Positions 26,356-35,219 of a DNA stretch of 64,000 nt are shown here, one piece after another (position 1 is the first letter of the stretch; the number at the start of each line of letters is the position of its first letter). Position numbers and translations under genes: made by a program. The DNA is from Mesorhizobium sp. M1C.F.Ca.ET.210.01.1.1 (lineage in GTDB: Bacteria; Pseudomonadota; Alphaproteobacteria; Rhizobiales; Rhizobiaceae): the NCBI RefSeq assembly GCF_004791585.1, contig NZ_SRUU01000001.1:248001-312000 (forward strand). The letters are read 5' to 3'. The notes beneath the pieces are model-generated. The model made no database searches, had not been told where the DNA came from, and was given only the letters and a program-made list of their open reading frames with translations.

Positions 26356-27262
26356 AAATCGCCCGCGTGAGGACGGATTGCCGCAAGACCCGCAGGATAT
26401 GAAGCTGATGATCCACGCCCTTGTCGATGGCGAACTCGATGCCGCGGCCGCCCTTGCCGTCGAGCGACGCATCGCCGCCGATCCGGAGCTTGCCGCCGAA
26501 CATGCGCGCATCCTTGCACTACGCAAGGCTGTCGCCGGCATGCCGCGTCCCACTGTCAGCGACGATTTCCTGGCGCGCATCGCGGCAATCGCCGAGGCGA
26601 AAGGCGCCGACGAAGCCGAGGCCGGGCAGGCCGCGACCACGACGGCGGCGCCCCAGCCGCAACAGCAGCAGGACAAAATTGTCGAGATGCGGCCGCGCGC
26701 TTCGGCGCGTCGCTTCGCCTCCTTCGACTGGCGCCAGATGGCGGCCTCGATCGTGCTGACGGCGTTTCTCGCCAGCGGCGCGACGCAATGGCTGATGGTG
26801 CAAAATGCGCCCGACAGTTTCGCGATCGCCGTCGCCAACGGCCATCGCCGCAGCCTGCTCGCGGCGACCCCTGTCGACATCGTGTCGTCCGACCGCCACA
26901 CGGTGAAGCCGTGGCTCGACGGCCGGATCGGCGTGTCGCCGCCGGCGCCCGACATGGCCAAGGACGGCTACGCGCTGCTTGGCGGACGCGTCGAGGTGAT
27001 CGGCGACAAGCCGATGCCGGCGCTGGTCTACCGCCACCACGAGCATCTCATCACCCTGGTGGCGGCGCCGCGGCAGAACGACGTCAAATCGATGCCGGCG
27101 ACGGACGATCTCTCTGCGGGCGGCTTCCTCTTGGTCCACTGGACCGACGGCGCCTTCTCCTACTGGGCGGTCTCGGACGCCGAACGCCCCGCGCTCGATG
27201 ATTTCGTCGCCCGCTTCCGGGCGGCCATCGTCGCCAATCCGGCGGCGGGCAGCCCGGGCTGA
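26342..27262 (+). CDS. Transmembrane anti-sigma factor
   Basis: A 306-residue membrane protein and likely inhibitor of the preceding sigma factor. The N-terminal part (about residues 20-75: MKLMIHALVDGELDAAAALAVERRIAADPELA) matches the helical sigma-binding head of anti-sigma factors but has no zinc-ligand Cys/His cluster. One membrane helix lies at about residues 133-152 (MAASIVLTAFLASGATQWLM), and a periplasmic domain of about 150 residues follows, with KDGYALLGGRVEVIG and FLLVHWTDGAFSYWAVSD. GGAGGGC lies six bases before the ATG. This architecture suggests that a periplasmic signal releases the sigma factor; given the adjacent copper-protein remnant, copper or oxidative stress is possible. 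Confidence 0.85.
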   Translation: MSPHENRPREDGLPQDPQDMKLMIHALVDGELDAAAALAVERRIAADPELAAEHARILALRKAVAGMPRPTVSDDFLARIAAIAEAKGADEAEAGQAATTTAAPQPQQQQDKIVEMRPRASARRFASFDWRQMAASIVLTAFLASGATQWLMVQNAPDSFAIAVANGHRRSLLAATPVDIVSSDRHTVKPWLDGRIGVSPPAPDMAKDGYALLGGRVEVIGDKPMPALVYRHHEHLITLVAAPRQNDVKSMPATDDLSAGGFLLVHWTDGAFSYWAVSDAERPALDDFVARFRAAIVANPAAGSPG

Positions 27263-27299
27263 GCCCGGAGCCTGCGGGAGCGTGCTGACACCTTGAAAG

Positions 27300-27376
27300 T
27301 GGTGATCCCGACAGGAATCGAACCTGTGACCTACAGATTAGGAATCTGCCGCTCTATCCTACTGAGCTACGGGACC
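27300..27376 (-). tRNA. tRNA-Arg(CCU)
   Basis: Read on the minus strand, the gene starts GGTCCCGTAGCTCAG and ends CGGGATCACCA, with CCA encoded. The anticodon arm is GCAGA-TTCCTAA-TCTGT, giving anticodon CCU, which reads AGG. The T arm has the normal GGTTCGATTCC. Acceptor pairing is seven base pairs with one G-T. It lies between the anti-sigma gene and the M20 hydrolase gene; no integrase or attachment duplication is visible next to it. Confidence 0.96.
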
Positions 27377-27466
27377 ACGCGGCCCGACACATAACCGCTT
27401 CGGGCCGGTTCGCCAAGAGGCGTTGCTGGCCTGCCGAGCAGCACTCGCCGCCTCTCCGCAAAAGCG

Positions 27467-28630
27467 TCAGGCGGCCAGCGCCGTCTCGGCCAGCCGCACC
27501 CAGTAGCTCATGCCGTGCGGGATGACTTCGTCGTTGAAGTCGTAGGCCGGATGGTGGAGGCCGGCCGAGTCGCCATTGCCGATGAAGATGAAGGCGCCGG
27601 GGCGCGCTTCCAGCATATAGGAAAAATCCTCGCCGCCCATCACCGGCTGGATGGCGCGGTGGACATGGGCGTCGCCGGCGACGCCGGCGGCGACATCGCT
27701 GGCGAAGACCGTCTCTTGCGCATGGTTGAAGGTGACGGGGTAGTTGGCGTCGTAGTCGACCTCGATCGTCGCGCCGAAGGCCGACGCCAGGCCGGCGCAG
27801 ATGGCGCGCATGCGCTCTTCCGCTCTCCTGGCCACTTCCTTCTTCAGCGTGCGCACCGTGCCGGCGATCTCGGCCTGTTCCGGAATGACGTTATAGGCGT
27901 CGCCGGCATGGAACTTCGTCACCGACACCACGACGGCCTCGACCGGATCGGTGCTGCGGGAGGCGATGGTCTGCAGCGCGCCGACCAACTGGCTGGTGAT
28001 GACGATCGGGTCGATGGTGCCGTGCGGCATCGCCGCATGACCGCCACGTCCCTTGACGGTGATGGTGAACTCGGCGGTCGCCGCCATGATCGGGCCGGGC
28101 TTGATGGCGAACTCACCGACGGGAAGGCCCGGCATGTTGTGCATGCCGAACACCTTCGAGATGCCGAAGCGCTCCATCATCCCCTCCTTGACCATTTCGT
28201 TGCCGCCGCCGCCGCCTTCCTCGGCCGGCTGGAAGATCACCGCCACCGAACCGGCGAAATTGCGCGTCTCGGCGAGATATTTCGCGGCGCCGAGCAGCAT
28301 GGCGGTGTGGCCGTCATGGCCGCAGGCATGCATCTTGCCGGGAACGGTCGAGGCATAGGGCTTGCCGGTGACCTCGTTGATGGGCAGCGCGTCCATGTCG
28401 GCGCGCAGCCCGATGGTCGAACCCTCGCCCTTGCGGCCGCGAATGATGCCGACGACACCGGTCTTGCCGAGCCCGGTCACAACCTCGTCGCAGCCGAAAG
28501 CCTTCAGCTTGTCGGTGACGAAGGCGGCGGTCTGGAAGACGTCGAAATTCAATTCCGGCATCTGGTGCAGATGGCGTCGCCAGCCGGCAACTTCTTCCTG
28601 CATTTCCGCAGCACGGTTGAGAATCGGCAT
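27467..28630 (-). CDS. M20-family amidohydrolase (hippurate hydrolase-like)
   Basis: A 387-residue zinc aminoacylase of the M20D group, which removes acyl groups from N-acyl amino acids (hippurate and indole-acetyl conjugates are known substrates of the family). Metal-site motifs are visible: RADMDALP, HACGHDGHTAMLLG and PAEEGGGGG, with a later HNMPGLPVGEFA and MGGEDFSYML. A dimerisation insert occupies about residues 185-295. Length fits the family. Single gene; a ribosome binding site is not strong. Substrate cannot be chosen between hippurate, auxin conjugates and other N-acyl amino acids. Confidence 0.92.
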   Translation of the reverse strand: MPILNRAAEMQEEVAGWRRHLHQMPELNFDVFQTAAFVTDKLKAFGCDEVVTGLGKTGVVGIIRGRKGEGSTIGLRADMDALPINEVTGKPYASTVPGKMHACGHDGHTAMLLGAAKYLAETRNFAGSVAVIFQPAEEGGGGGNEMVKEGMMERFGISKVFGMHNMPGLPVGEFAIKPGPIMAATAEFTITVKGRGGHAAMPHGTIDPIVITSQLVGALQTIASRSTDPVEAVVVSVTKFHAGDAYNVIPEQAEIAGTVRTLKKEVARRAEERMRAICAGLASAFGATIEVDYDANYPVTFNHAQETVFASDVAAGVAGDAHVHRAIQPVMGGEDFSYMLEARPGAFIFIGNGDSAGLHHPAYDFNDEVIPHGMSYWVRLAETALAA

Positions 28631-28836
28631 AATCGGTCCATTTCTTTGTTAGGCAGACGGTTGAGGCCGCTGCTCAATTGTGATTGTGGCGCTTTGCCAT
28701 TTTGGCGTCACATAGGGTAAATAGCACCGCATAACGCGGCCGGGTCGAGGGACGGTCCGCATCATGCTGGCCGTCGCGTAACGAAATCTTACGGAGCCAG
28801 CGGCAATTACGGCAAGAGGCGATTTCGGAATTGATC

Positions 28837-30003
28837 ATGCGGCAAGGGCATTTCCTCAACCTATTGCTTGCGGGCGCGCTGGCGCTGCCGGTGCTTTCCG
28901 GCGCCGCGCGCGCCAATCCGGTGGTGCTTTTCGACCTCAAGAGCGGCAAGGTGCTGGAGCATCAGGACGCCTTCAAGCGCTGGTATCCGGCCTCGCTCAG
29001 CAAGCTGATGACGGCCTATGTCGCGTTCCGGGCGATCGCCGCAGGCGAGGTGGCGCTCGATTCGCCGATCACGGTGACGAAACATTCGGCCGGCGAGCCG
29101 CCGAGCAAGATGGGCTTCAAGCCGGGTTCGGTGATGCGGCTCGACAATGCGCTGAAGATGATGCTGGTCAAGTCGGCCAACGACATCGCCATGGCGGTCG
29201 GCGAGAATATCGGCGGATCGCAGGCGGCCTTCGCCGACCGCATGAATGCCGAGGCAGCCAGGCTCGGCATGGTCGGAACGCATTTCGTCAATCCTAACGG
29301 GCTCTATTCGCCGGACCAGTACACGACCGCCCGCGACCTGGCCGTCCTGGTGACGGCGCTCCGCAACGACTTTCCGGAATATGCGCCGTGGTTCTCCATC
29401 GAGGGACTTGCCGTCGGCAAGAAGGCGCTGCCGAACTACAATCTGCTGATCGGCCGCTATCCGGGCGCCGACGGCATGAAGACCGGCTTCGTCTGCTCGT
29501 CGGGCTTCAACATGATCGGCTCGGCGACGCGCAATGGCCGCACGCTGGTCGCCGTGGTGCTTGGCGAAAAATCCGCCATCAGCCGCGCCGAAACGGCGGC
29601 GAGGCTGCTCGACCAGGGTTTTGATACGCCGGCCGCCGGCTCGACGACGCTCGCGGCGCTCAAGCCCTATGGCGACACGCTGTCGCCCAACGACCTGCAT
29701 GACGAGATCTGCAAGAAGAAGACGAAAGGAGAGCAGTCCGAAGCAGCGCCCGCCGTTGCTGCCAAGGACAAGCCGAAATCGCCTTATCAGGTGAAGCTCG
29801 AACACCCGACGCTGATCGCGGTCGGGCTCGGCGGCGCCACCGGCCCGGCGCCCAAGGCCTTCGTCGACCAGGCCGATCAGAACTATGCCGATGTGCCGCT
29901 GCCGACCTGGCGGCCCGACAAGCCGCTGCCGGCCGGCGCCGCGCCTGCCGCCACCGCTTCCGCTGCGGCGCAGGGGGATCAGCCGGCCAAGGCCGCGAAC
30001 TAG
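28837..30003 (+). CDS. D-alanyl-D-alanine carboxypeptidase (penicillin-binding protein, S11)
   Basis: A 388-residue periplasmic DD-carboxypeptidase that trims peptidoglycan pentapeptides. It has a signal peptide (about 1-27, ending in ARAN) and the three active-site motifs: SLSK (nucleophile Ser about 53, Lys about 56), SAN, and KTG in DGMKTGFVCSSGFN. After the catalytic domain there is a C-terminal extension of about 110 residues, rich in Lys, Pro and Ala (SEAAPAVAAKDKPKSPYQ, QGDQPAKAAN), without a clear amphipathic anchor. I use the ATG at 28837; a TTG at 28831 is possible. The CobW-like gene follows within 15 bases and may be co-transcribed. Confidence 0.92.
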   Translation: MRQGHFLNLLLAGALALPVLSGAARANPVVLFDLKSGKVLEHQDAFKRWYPASLSKLMTAYVAFRAIAAGEVALDSPITVTKHSAGEPPSKMGFKPGSVMRLDNALKMMLVKSANDIAMAVGENIGGSQAAFADRMNAEAARLGMVGTHFVNPNGLYSPDQYTTARDLAVLVTALRNDFPEYAPWFSIEGLAVGKKALPNYNLLIGRYPGADGMKTGFVCSSGFNMIGSATRNGRTLVAVVLGEKSAISRAETAARLLDQGFDTPAAGSTTLAALKPYGDTLSPNDLHDEICKKKTKGEQSEAAPAVAAKDKPKSPYQVKLEHPTLIAVGLGGATGPAPKAFVDQADQNYADVPLPTWRPDKPLPAGAAPAATASAAAQGDQPAKAAN

Positions 30004-30017
30004 CGGTGACCCGGCAG

Positions 30018-31124
30018 ATGAGCGGCACTTTTCCCATACCCGTCTCGGTGCTCACCGGCTTTCTCGGCGCCGGCAAGACGACGCTGCTCAACCGGCTGCT
30101 CAAGGATCCGCGGCTTAGCGACACGGCAGTGATCATCAACGAGTTCGGCGAGGTGGCGATCGACCATCTCCTGGTCGAGCAGGCCTCGGACGGCATCATC
30201 CAGCTTTCCGACGGCTGCCTTTGCTGCACCGTGCGCGGCGATCTCGTCGATACGCTGGCCGACCTCGTCGACCGGCTGCAGACCGGCCGCATCGCCCGGC
30301 TTTCTCGTGTCGTGGTCGAGACCACGGGACTTGCCGACCCCGCGCCGGTGCTGCAGTCGATCATGGCGCATCCGGCGCTGGTGCAGGCCTTTCGGCTGGA
30401 CGGCGTCATCACGCTGGTCGATGCCGTCAACGGCGGGGCGACGCTCGATGGCCATGTCGAGGCGTTGAAGCAGGCGGCCGTCGCCGACCGCATAGTGCTG
30501 ACCAAGACCGATCTCGCCGAAGCGGGCGATGTCGGGATCCTGCGGGCGCGACTTCATCAGATAAACCCGGGCGCCGTGCTGCTAGACGTCAACGATCCCG
30601 GCACGGGCGCCGCGTCATTGTTCGATTGCGGCCTCTACAATCCCGAAACCAAGAGCGCCGATGTGCGGCGCTGGCTCGGCGAAGAGGCGGCGCATGACCG
30701 CGACCATCATAACCACGACGATGATCACGGCGATCATCATCACGACCACCGCCACGATGCCCGCGTACACGCCCACTCGCTCGTCCATGACGGACCGGTG
30801 CCGTTCTCGGCCATCGAGATGTTCCTCGATCTGCTGCGCTCGACCCATGGCGAGAAGCTGCTGCGCATGAAGGGCGTTATCGAGCTGGCGGAAGATCCGT
30901 CGAGGCCGCTGGTCATCCACGGCGTGCAGAAGATCCTGCATCCGCCGGCAAGGCTGCCGGCCTGGCCGGACGGCCAGCGCGGCACCCGGCTGGTGCTGAT
31001 CACGCTCGATATGCCGCAAGATTATGTCCAGCGGCTGTTTTCCGCCTTCACCAACAGGCCGTCGATCGATACCCCGGACCGGACGGCGCTCGAAGCCAAT
31101 CCGCTGGCGATCGCCGGGCTGTAA
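30018..31124 (+). CDS. CobW/COG0523 G3E GTPase, predicted metal chaperone
   Basis: A 368-residue P-loop GTPase of the G3E group. It shows Walker A GFLGAGKTTLL, the metal-binding CxCC motif (DGCLCCTVRGDL), the SRVVVETTGLADP region and the specificity motif TKTD. Before the C-terminal CobW_C domain there is a His/Asp-rich linker (about residues 226-255, with runs such as DDDHGDHHHDHRHD) able to bind several Zn or Co ions. The family delivers Zn, Co or other metals to target enzymes. It follows the DD-carboxypeptidase closely and converges with tusA. Metal identity is not known; there is no Zur-box-like sequence that I can recognise in the short upstream gap. A GTG at 30006 is an alternative start. 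Confidence 0.88.
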   Translation: MSGTFPIPVSVLTGFLGAGKTTLLNRLLKDPRLSDTAVIINEFGEVAIDHLLVEQASDGIIQLSDGCLCCTVRGDLVDTLADLVDRLQTGRIARLSRVVVETTGLADPAPVLQSIMAHPALVQAFRLDGVITLVDAVNGGATLDGHVEALKQAAVADRIVLTKTDLAEAGDVGILRARLHQINPGAVLLDVNDPGTGAASLFDCGLYNPETKSADVRRWLGEEAAHDRDHHNHDDDHGDHHHDHRHDARVHAHSLVHDGPVPFSAIEMFLDLLRSTHGEKLLRMKGVIELAEDPSRPLVIHGVQKILHPPARLPAWPDGQRGTRLVLITLDMPQDYVQRLFSAFTNRPSIDTPDRTALEANPLAIAGL

Positions 31125-31141
31125 CCCGAAAAGCAGGCAGG

Positions 31142-31381
31142 TCAGGCCACGACGCCGCGCTCGACCAGGAAGCGATGGCCGCCGTCGACGGCCGCCGTCT
31201 CGATCAGCTGATGGCCGGCATCGGCGCAGAAAGCCGGGATGTCGATCACGGCCAGCGGGTCGGTGGTTTCCAGCCACAGGCGGCTGCCGGGCCGCATCGC
31301 GGCCAGGCGCTTGCGGGCTTTCAGCACCGGCAGCGGACAGTTCAGGCCCTTGAGATCGTAGATGGTGGCGCGGTTTGCCAA
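31142..31381 (-). CDS. Sulfurtransferase TusA-family protein
   Basis: A 79-residue SirA/TusA fold protein carrying sulfur as a persulfide on the conserved Cys in LKGLNCPLPVLKARKRLAAM (about residue 15). Such proteins feed sulfur to tRNA thiolation or molybdenum-cofactor synthesis. The start appears to be TTG at 31381 with no strong ribosome binding site; the stop of the upstream L,D-transpeptidase gene is 10 bases before it, so translation may depend on coupling. It converges with the CobW-type gene, whose stop is 17 bases away. Confidence 0.85.
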   Translation of the reverse strand: MANRATIYDLKGLNCPLPVLKARKRLAAMRPGSRLWLETTDPLAVIDIPAFCADAGHQLIETAAVDGGHRFLVERGVVA

Positions 31382-31391
31382 GCTAAAGATC

Positions 31392-32687
31392 TCAGCCGCC
31401 GAACATGCCCAGCAGCTTCTTCTTGAGCTTCGACACGGTGCCTTCGTCGGCGCTCGCTGCCTGTGTCTCAGCCGTCGGCTGGGCGGGCGCCGTCTCGACG
31501 CCGGCGGTGACGACCGGCTGCTGGGCTGCCTGCTTGGCGGCTTCCTTCTCGGCCAAAGCTTGCGCCCTGGCCGCTTCCTTGGCGGCCTTGGCCGCCTCGA
31601 TCGCCGCCAGCCGCTGCTCCTCGGCCTTGCGCTTGGCTTCCTTCTCGGCGTCGAGCGCGGCCATCTTGCGGCCGAGCGGCGAATCGATGCGGCCCATGCG
31701 CGCCGTCTCCGTCACCGAGCCGTCAGCGTTCATCGAGGGCGGGTCGATCGGCACGCGCTCGCCGCGGGCGCGGCGCTTCGACCAGTCGGAAACGATGCTG
31801 GCTTCCTTGATGCCGGCGATGGTCGGCTTCGGCGCCGGGGTGCTCGAATTCACGGCCGCGTTGTAGGCCGAGTCATAACGCTTCTCGTAATCGGCAAAGG
31901 CCGTCTTCAGCGAGTCAGGCTGGTTGGTTGCCGGGCAAGGGCCGGTCGGGTCGAAGGTCGTGCCCTCGGGCGCCACCTGGTTGAAGACGTAGCGCTTCTC
32001 GCAGACGTCGACCTTCGGCGGCACCTTGGTGATCTCGAAATTGTCGTAGCCGACCTTCAGCATCTTCCAGAAGTCGTAGTTCGGGTCGTTGCGGTAGCGC
32101 GCCATGTTGGCGGCGGTCATGCGGAACGGGAAGGCCTGGATCTGGAACTCGGTCTGGCCGCCCTGGAAGGCATCGCGGCCGAAGGCATAGATCTGCTCGA
32201 TCTGCGCGTCGGTCATCGAATAGCAGCCGGACGAAGAGCAGGCGCCGTGCACCATCAGATTGGTGCCGGTGCGGCCGTTGGCGCGGTCATAGGCGTTGGG
32301 ATAGCCGATGTTGAAGGACAGATGGTAGTTCGAGCGCGGATTCATCTGCGACGGGCGCACCGTGTAGAAGCCTTCCGGCGCCTGGCGGTCGCCCTCGGTG
32401 TATTTGGGGCCGAGCTTGCCCGACCATTTGCAGATGTCATAGCTGGCGACGAGATCGTAGCGGCCGTTGGTCTTGGCCTTCCAGATCTCCAGCTTGCCTT
32501 CTTCCTTGAAGATGCGCGCCATCACCGAGGAGGTGCGGACCATGCCCTTGGCCTTCATGTCGGCAAGGATCTTGTCCGGCAGCGGCTTGTTGGCCTCCGG
32601 CGCGAAATCCTTCATCGACGAATCATTGCAGCCGGCAACCCCTATCGAGGCGATCAGGACTCCGGCACGGGCAAGCTTGGCAAACAT
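31392..32687 (-). CDS. Lipoprotein L,D-transpeptidase (YkuD/ErfK type)
   Basis: A 431-residue exported enzyme. The N-terminus is a lipoprotein signal peptide with lipobox IGVAGC at about residue 20. The YkuD domain spans about residues 50-175 with the active site HGACSSSGCYSMTD (catalytic Cys about 155). A long C-terminal region follows (about 190-431). Its last about 130 residues are Ala/Lys/Glu-rich, coiled-coil-like repeats (EKEAKRKAEEQRLAAIEAAKAAKEAARAQ is one stretch, given here in part) that could span to or bind peptidoglycan. I chose the ATG at 32687 since it begins right at the signal peptide. It is upstream of tusA on the same strand. Confidence 0.88.
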   Translation of the reverse strand: MFAKLARAGVLIASIGVAGCNDSSMKDFAPEANKPLPDKILADMKAKGMVRTSSVMARIFKEEGKLEIWKAKTNGRYDLVASYDICKWSGKLGPKYTEGDRQAPEGFYTVRPSQMNPRSNYHLSFNIGYPNAYDRANGRTGTNLMVHGACSSSGCYSMTDAQIEQIYAFGRDAFQGGQTEFQIQAFPFRMTAANMARYRNDPNYDFWKMLKVGYDNFEITKVPPKVDVCEKRYVFNQVAPEGTTFDPTGPCPATNQPDSLKTAFADYEKRYDSAYNAAVNSSTPAPKPTIAGIKEASIVSDWSKRRARGERVPIDPPSMNADGSVTETARMGRIDSPLGRKMAALDAEKEAKRKAEEQRLAAIEAAKAAKEAARAQALAEKEAAKQAAQQPVVTAGVETAPAQPTAETQAASADEGTVSKLKKKLLGMFGG

Positions 32688-32897
32688 CGGTACGGCTACG
32701 TCTTTTCTCTTGGCCAATGGCTTCGGCATGGCCAGGTCCGCAGGCTGTATACCAATGGACCGTAAGCCCGTTAACCTTGAAAATTCCTTACCGCAAGCCT
32801 CAGCCAACCCCTCACGGCGATTTCCATTGAGCCGAATCCGGCGGCATTTTTGTGGCGAAATTCGTCATCGTGGCCACAGTTGAATGCCTGGCAGGGG

Positions 32898-33848
32898 TCA
32901 AAGGCTGCGGCCCATCGCCAGGTATTTCTCGCGGCGCTGCTCGCGGAAGTCGGTGTTGGCGCCGGCAAAGTCCTTCATCGTCTTGGCGATCAGGTCGCCG
33001 GTGGCGGCAATCACCGTTTCCGGCGCGCGTTGCGCGCCGCCCATCGGCTCGGGGACGATGGCGTCGATGATCTTCATCTCCAGAAGGTCCTGGGCGGTGA
33101 TCTTCATGTTGGTCGCCGCGTCCTTGGAGCGGGTGGTGTCACGCCAAAGGATCGAGGCCGCGCCCTCGGGCGAGATCACCGAATAGATGGCATGCTCCAG
33201 CATGTAGACGCGGTTGGCGGTGGCGATCGCGATGGCGCCGCCCGAGCCGCCTTCGCCGATGACGACGGAGATCGACGGCACCTTGAGCGCCAGGCAGGCC
33301 GAGGTCGAGCGCGCGATGGCCTCGGCCTGGCCGCGCTCCTCGGCACCGACGCCGGGATAGGCGCCGGCGGTGTCCACCAGCGTCAAAAGCGGGATCTTGA
33401 AGCGGTCGGCAAGCTCCATCAGCCGCACCGCCTTGCGGTAACCCTCAGGGCGCACCGAGCCGAAGTTGTGCTTGATGCGGCTTGCCGTGTCCGAGCCCTT
33501 CTCCTGGCCGATCACCGCCACCGGCTCGCCGCGGAAACGGGCGAAGCCGCCGACGATCGCCTGGTCGTCGCCGAAATTGCGGTCGCCGGCCAAAGGCGTG
33601 AAATCGCTGAACAGGCCCTTGATGTAGTCGACACAGTGCGGGCGGTCCGGATGGCGCGCGACCTGCACCTTCTGCCAAGGGGTGAGTGCCTTGTAGAGGT
33701 CGCGCAACGCGTCGCGCGAACGCTTTTCCAGCCGGTTGATCTCGTCGGCGACATCGACCGCCTCGCCGTTCTCCGCAAGCTTCTTCAGCTCGAGGATCTT
33801 GAGCTCCAGATCCTGCACCGGCTTTTCGAAATCGAGGTAATTGTACAT
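32898..33848 (-). CDS. accA: Acetyl-CoA carboxylase carboxyltransferase subunit alpha
   Basis: A 316-residue subunit that, with AccD, transfers the carboxyl group from carboxybiotin to acetyl-CoA, the first step of fatty acid synthesis. Recognised by MYNYLDFEKPVQDLE at the N-terminus, GEPVAVIGQEKG, RPEGYRKAVRLMELADRF, LVDTAGAYPGVGAEERGQ and IGEGGSGGAIAI. Length is as usual (about 317). The ATG at 33848 matches the family N-terminus; the upstream ATG at 33932 would add 28 residues. It lies downstream of xerD on the same strand with about 100 bases between. Confidence 0.97.
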   Translation of the reverse strand: MYNYLDFEKPVQDLELKILELKKLAENGEAVDVADEINRLEKRSRDALRDLYKALTPWQKVQVARHPDRPHCVDYIKGLFSDFTPLAGDRNFGDDQAIVGGFARFRGEPVAVIGQEKGSDTASRIKHNFGSVRPEGYRKAVRLMELADRFKIPLLTLVDTAGAYPGVGAEERGQAEAIARSTSACLALKVPSISVVIGEGGSGGAIAIATANRVYMLEHAIYSVISPEGAASILWRDTTRSKDAATNMKITAQDLLEMKIIDAIVPEPMGGAQRAPETVIAATGDLIAKTMKDFAGANTDFREQRREKYLAMGRSL

Positions 33849-33947
33849 GCTTGGGCGGACCGATCCGTCGGAAGGCAATGGCTGGCGGAACCCTGGAAAT
33901 GCTGGCTCCGGGCGGTGGAACGTCGCCCTCACATAGCGATATGAGGC

Positions 33948-34862
33948 CTAGTCGGCAAGCGGATGATGATCGTTGACCAGCCGCACCAGCCGCTCCTCCA
34001 GCACATGGGTGTAGATCTGGGTGGTGGAGATATCGGCATGGCCAAGCAGTTGCTGGACGGCCCTGAGATCGGCGCCGTTCTGCAGGAGATGGCTGGCAAA
34101 GGCATGGCGAAGCACATGCGGCGAGATCTTGGCCGAGGCGATGCCGGCCCTTGCCGCCAAGCCCTTGAGGTCGCGCGCAAAGACTTGCCGGGAAAGATGG
34201 CCGCTGTCGGATGACGCCGGAAACAGGAACGGGCTCTCGGCATGGGCCGGCCTTGCTGCCCGTTCCGCAAGCCATGCGCGCATCGCATCGCGCGCCTTGG
34301 CCGACAGCGGCACCATGCGCTCCTTGTCGCCCTTGCCGCGCACCATGAAGAAACGGTCGTCGCGCTGCGCCACCGTCACCGGCAGGCCGACCAGTTCGGA
34401 AACGCGCAGGCCGGTGGCGTAGAGCACCTCGACCAGCGCATGCAGGCGCAGCGCCGCCAGCCGGTCGCCGTCCGGCGCGGCGCCGCCCGCCTCCTCGGCC
34501 GCGCGGTCGAGCAGGCGGCCGGTCTCGGCTTCCGTCATGGTCTTTGGCAGCGGCCGGCCCTTCCTCGGGCTGTCCAGCGTGCCCGTCGGGTCGTCGCCGC
34601 GCAGGCCCTCGGCATAGAGGAACTTGAAGAACTGGCGGATCGCCGACAATTTGCGCGCCTGCGAGGTCGGCGCGAAGCCCCGCGCGGCGATGTCGTCGAG
34701 ATAGGCGCGGATGTCGGCGGCCCCCGCTCCCGCCAGTCCGCCGCCGATGGCTTGCGCGGCGTCCTCCAGGTCGCGGCGGTAGGAGGAAAGCGTGTTTTCG
34801 GCCGCGCCCCGCTCGGCGCTCATCATCTCCAGAAAGGCTTCGATGCGGGCCGCGCTGTTCAT
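33948..34862 (-). CDS. xerD: Site-specific tyrosine recombinase XerD
   Basis: A 304-residue recombinase that resolves chromosome dimers at dif with XerC. The SAM-like DNA-binding domain is at about residues 1-95 and the catalytic domain at about 115-300, with the R-K-H-x-x-R-H-Y residues visible as [46 protein letters not shown] (nucleophile Tyr about 284). It is a housekeeping integrase: it sits between accA and a small membrane-protein gene divergent from aroK, with no mobile cargo or attachment repeats nearby. Confidence 0.95.
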   Translation of the reverse strand: MNSAARIEAFLEMMSAERGAAENTLSSYRRDLEDAAQAIGGGLAGAGAADIRAYLDDIAARGFAPTSQARKLSAIRQFFKFLYAEGLRGDDPTGTLDSPRKGRPLPKTMTEAETGRLLDRAAEEAGGAAPDGDRLAALRLHALVEVLYATGLRVSELVGLPVTVAQRDDRFFMVRGKGDKERMVPLSAKARDAMRAWLAERAARPAHAESPFLFPASSDSGHLSRQVFARDLKGLAARAGIASAKISPHVLRHAFASHLLQNGADLRAVQQLLGHADISTTQIYTHVLEERLVRLVNDHHPLAD

Positions 34863-34872
34863 CTGCCCGGGG

Positions 34873-35025
34873 TCAGTTCTTCTTCGGGTTGAGCTTTTCG
34901 GTGGGAATGCGCACGCTCATTTCCGCCTTCTTCGGCTCAACGAACATCGCCAGCGCGAACATCGCGCCATAAGCGAGCCCTGCAAGAACCGCCAGCGTCA
35001 CGACAAAGCGAAACAATGTCGGCAT
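34873..35025 (-). CDS. Small conserved-looking membrane protein, 50 residues
   Basis: This short gene lies between xerD and the divergent aroK. Its product starts [16 protein letters not shown], has one hydrophobic helix (about residues 5-28) and a charged tail containing [19 protein letters not shown] and ending in NPKKN. The xerD ATG is 10 bases after its stop, so it is probably the first gene of the xerD transcript. Codon use and composition fit the neighbours, and I believe small proteins of this kind occur before xerD in other rhizobia, although I cannot verify it. Function unknown. Confidence 0.7.
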   Translation of the reverse strand: MPTLFRFVVTLAVLAGLAYGAMFALAMFVEPKKAEMSVRIPTEKLNPKKN

Positions 35026-35219
35026 TCAGTCTTCGCCCGTCTTCTTGATCTGCGATTCCAAACCCTGTGCCCTTATGGGACGCCAATCCGGCCAATTCAA
35101 GGACGAAGGATCTGTCGGCGAAGGTTCCGGGTGGAAAGCTACGCGATCCGGTCCGCTTGCGGCGCCGCGCTTGACGCAAACAGGCTTTTGATGTCGATAC
35201 GGCGCAAAGAGGGTTCCTT

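Noticed and set aside
27300..27376. tRNA-Arg as integration site of a genomic island
   Set aside because: No integrase next to it, no repeat of the tRNA 3' end found nearby and no composition change in the flanks.
33948..34862. XerD-like gene as a mobile-element integrase
   Set aside because: Its motifs and its accA/aroK context are those of the housekeeping XerD.
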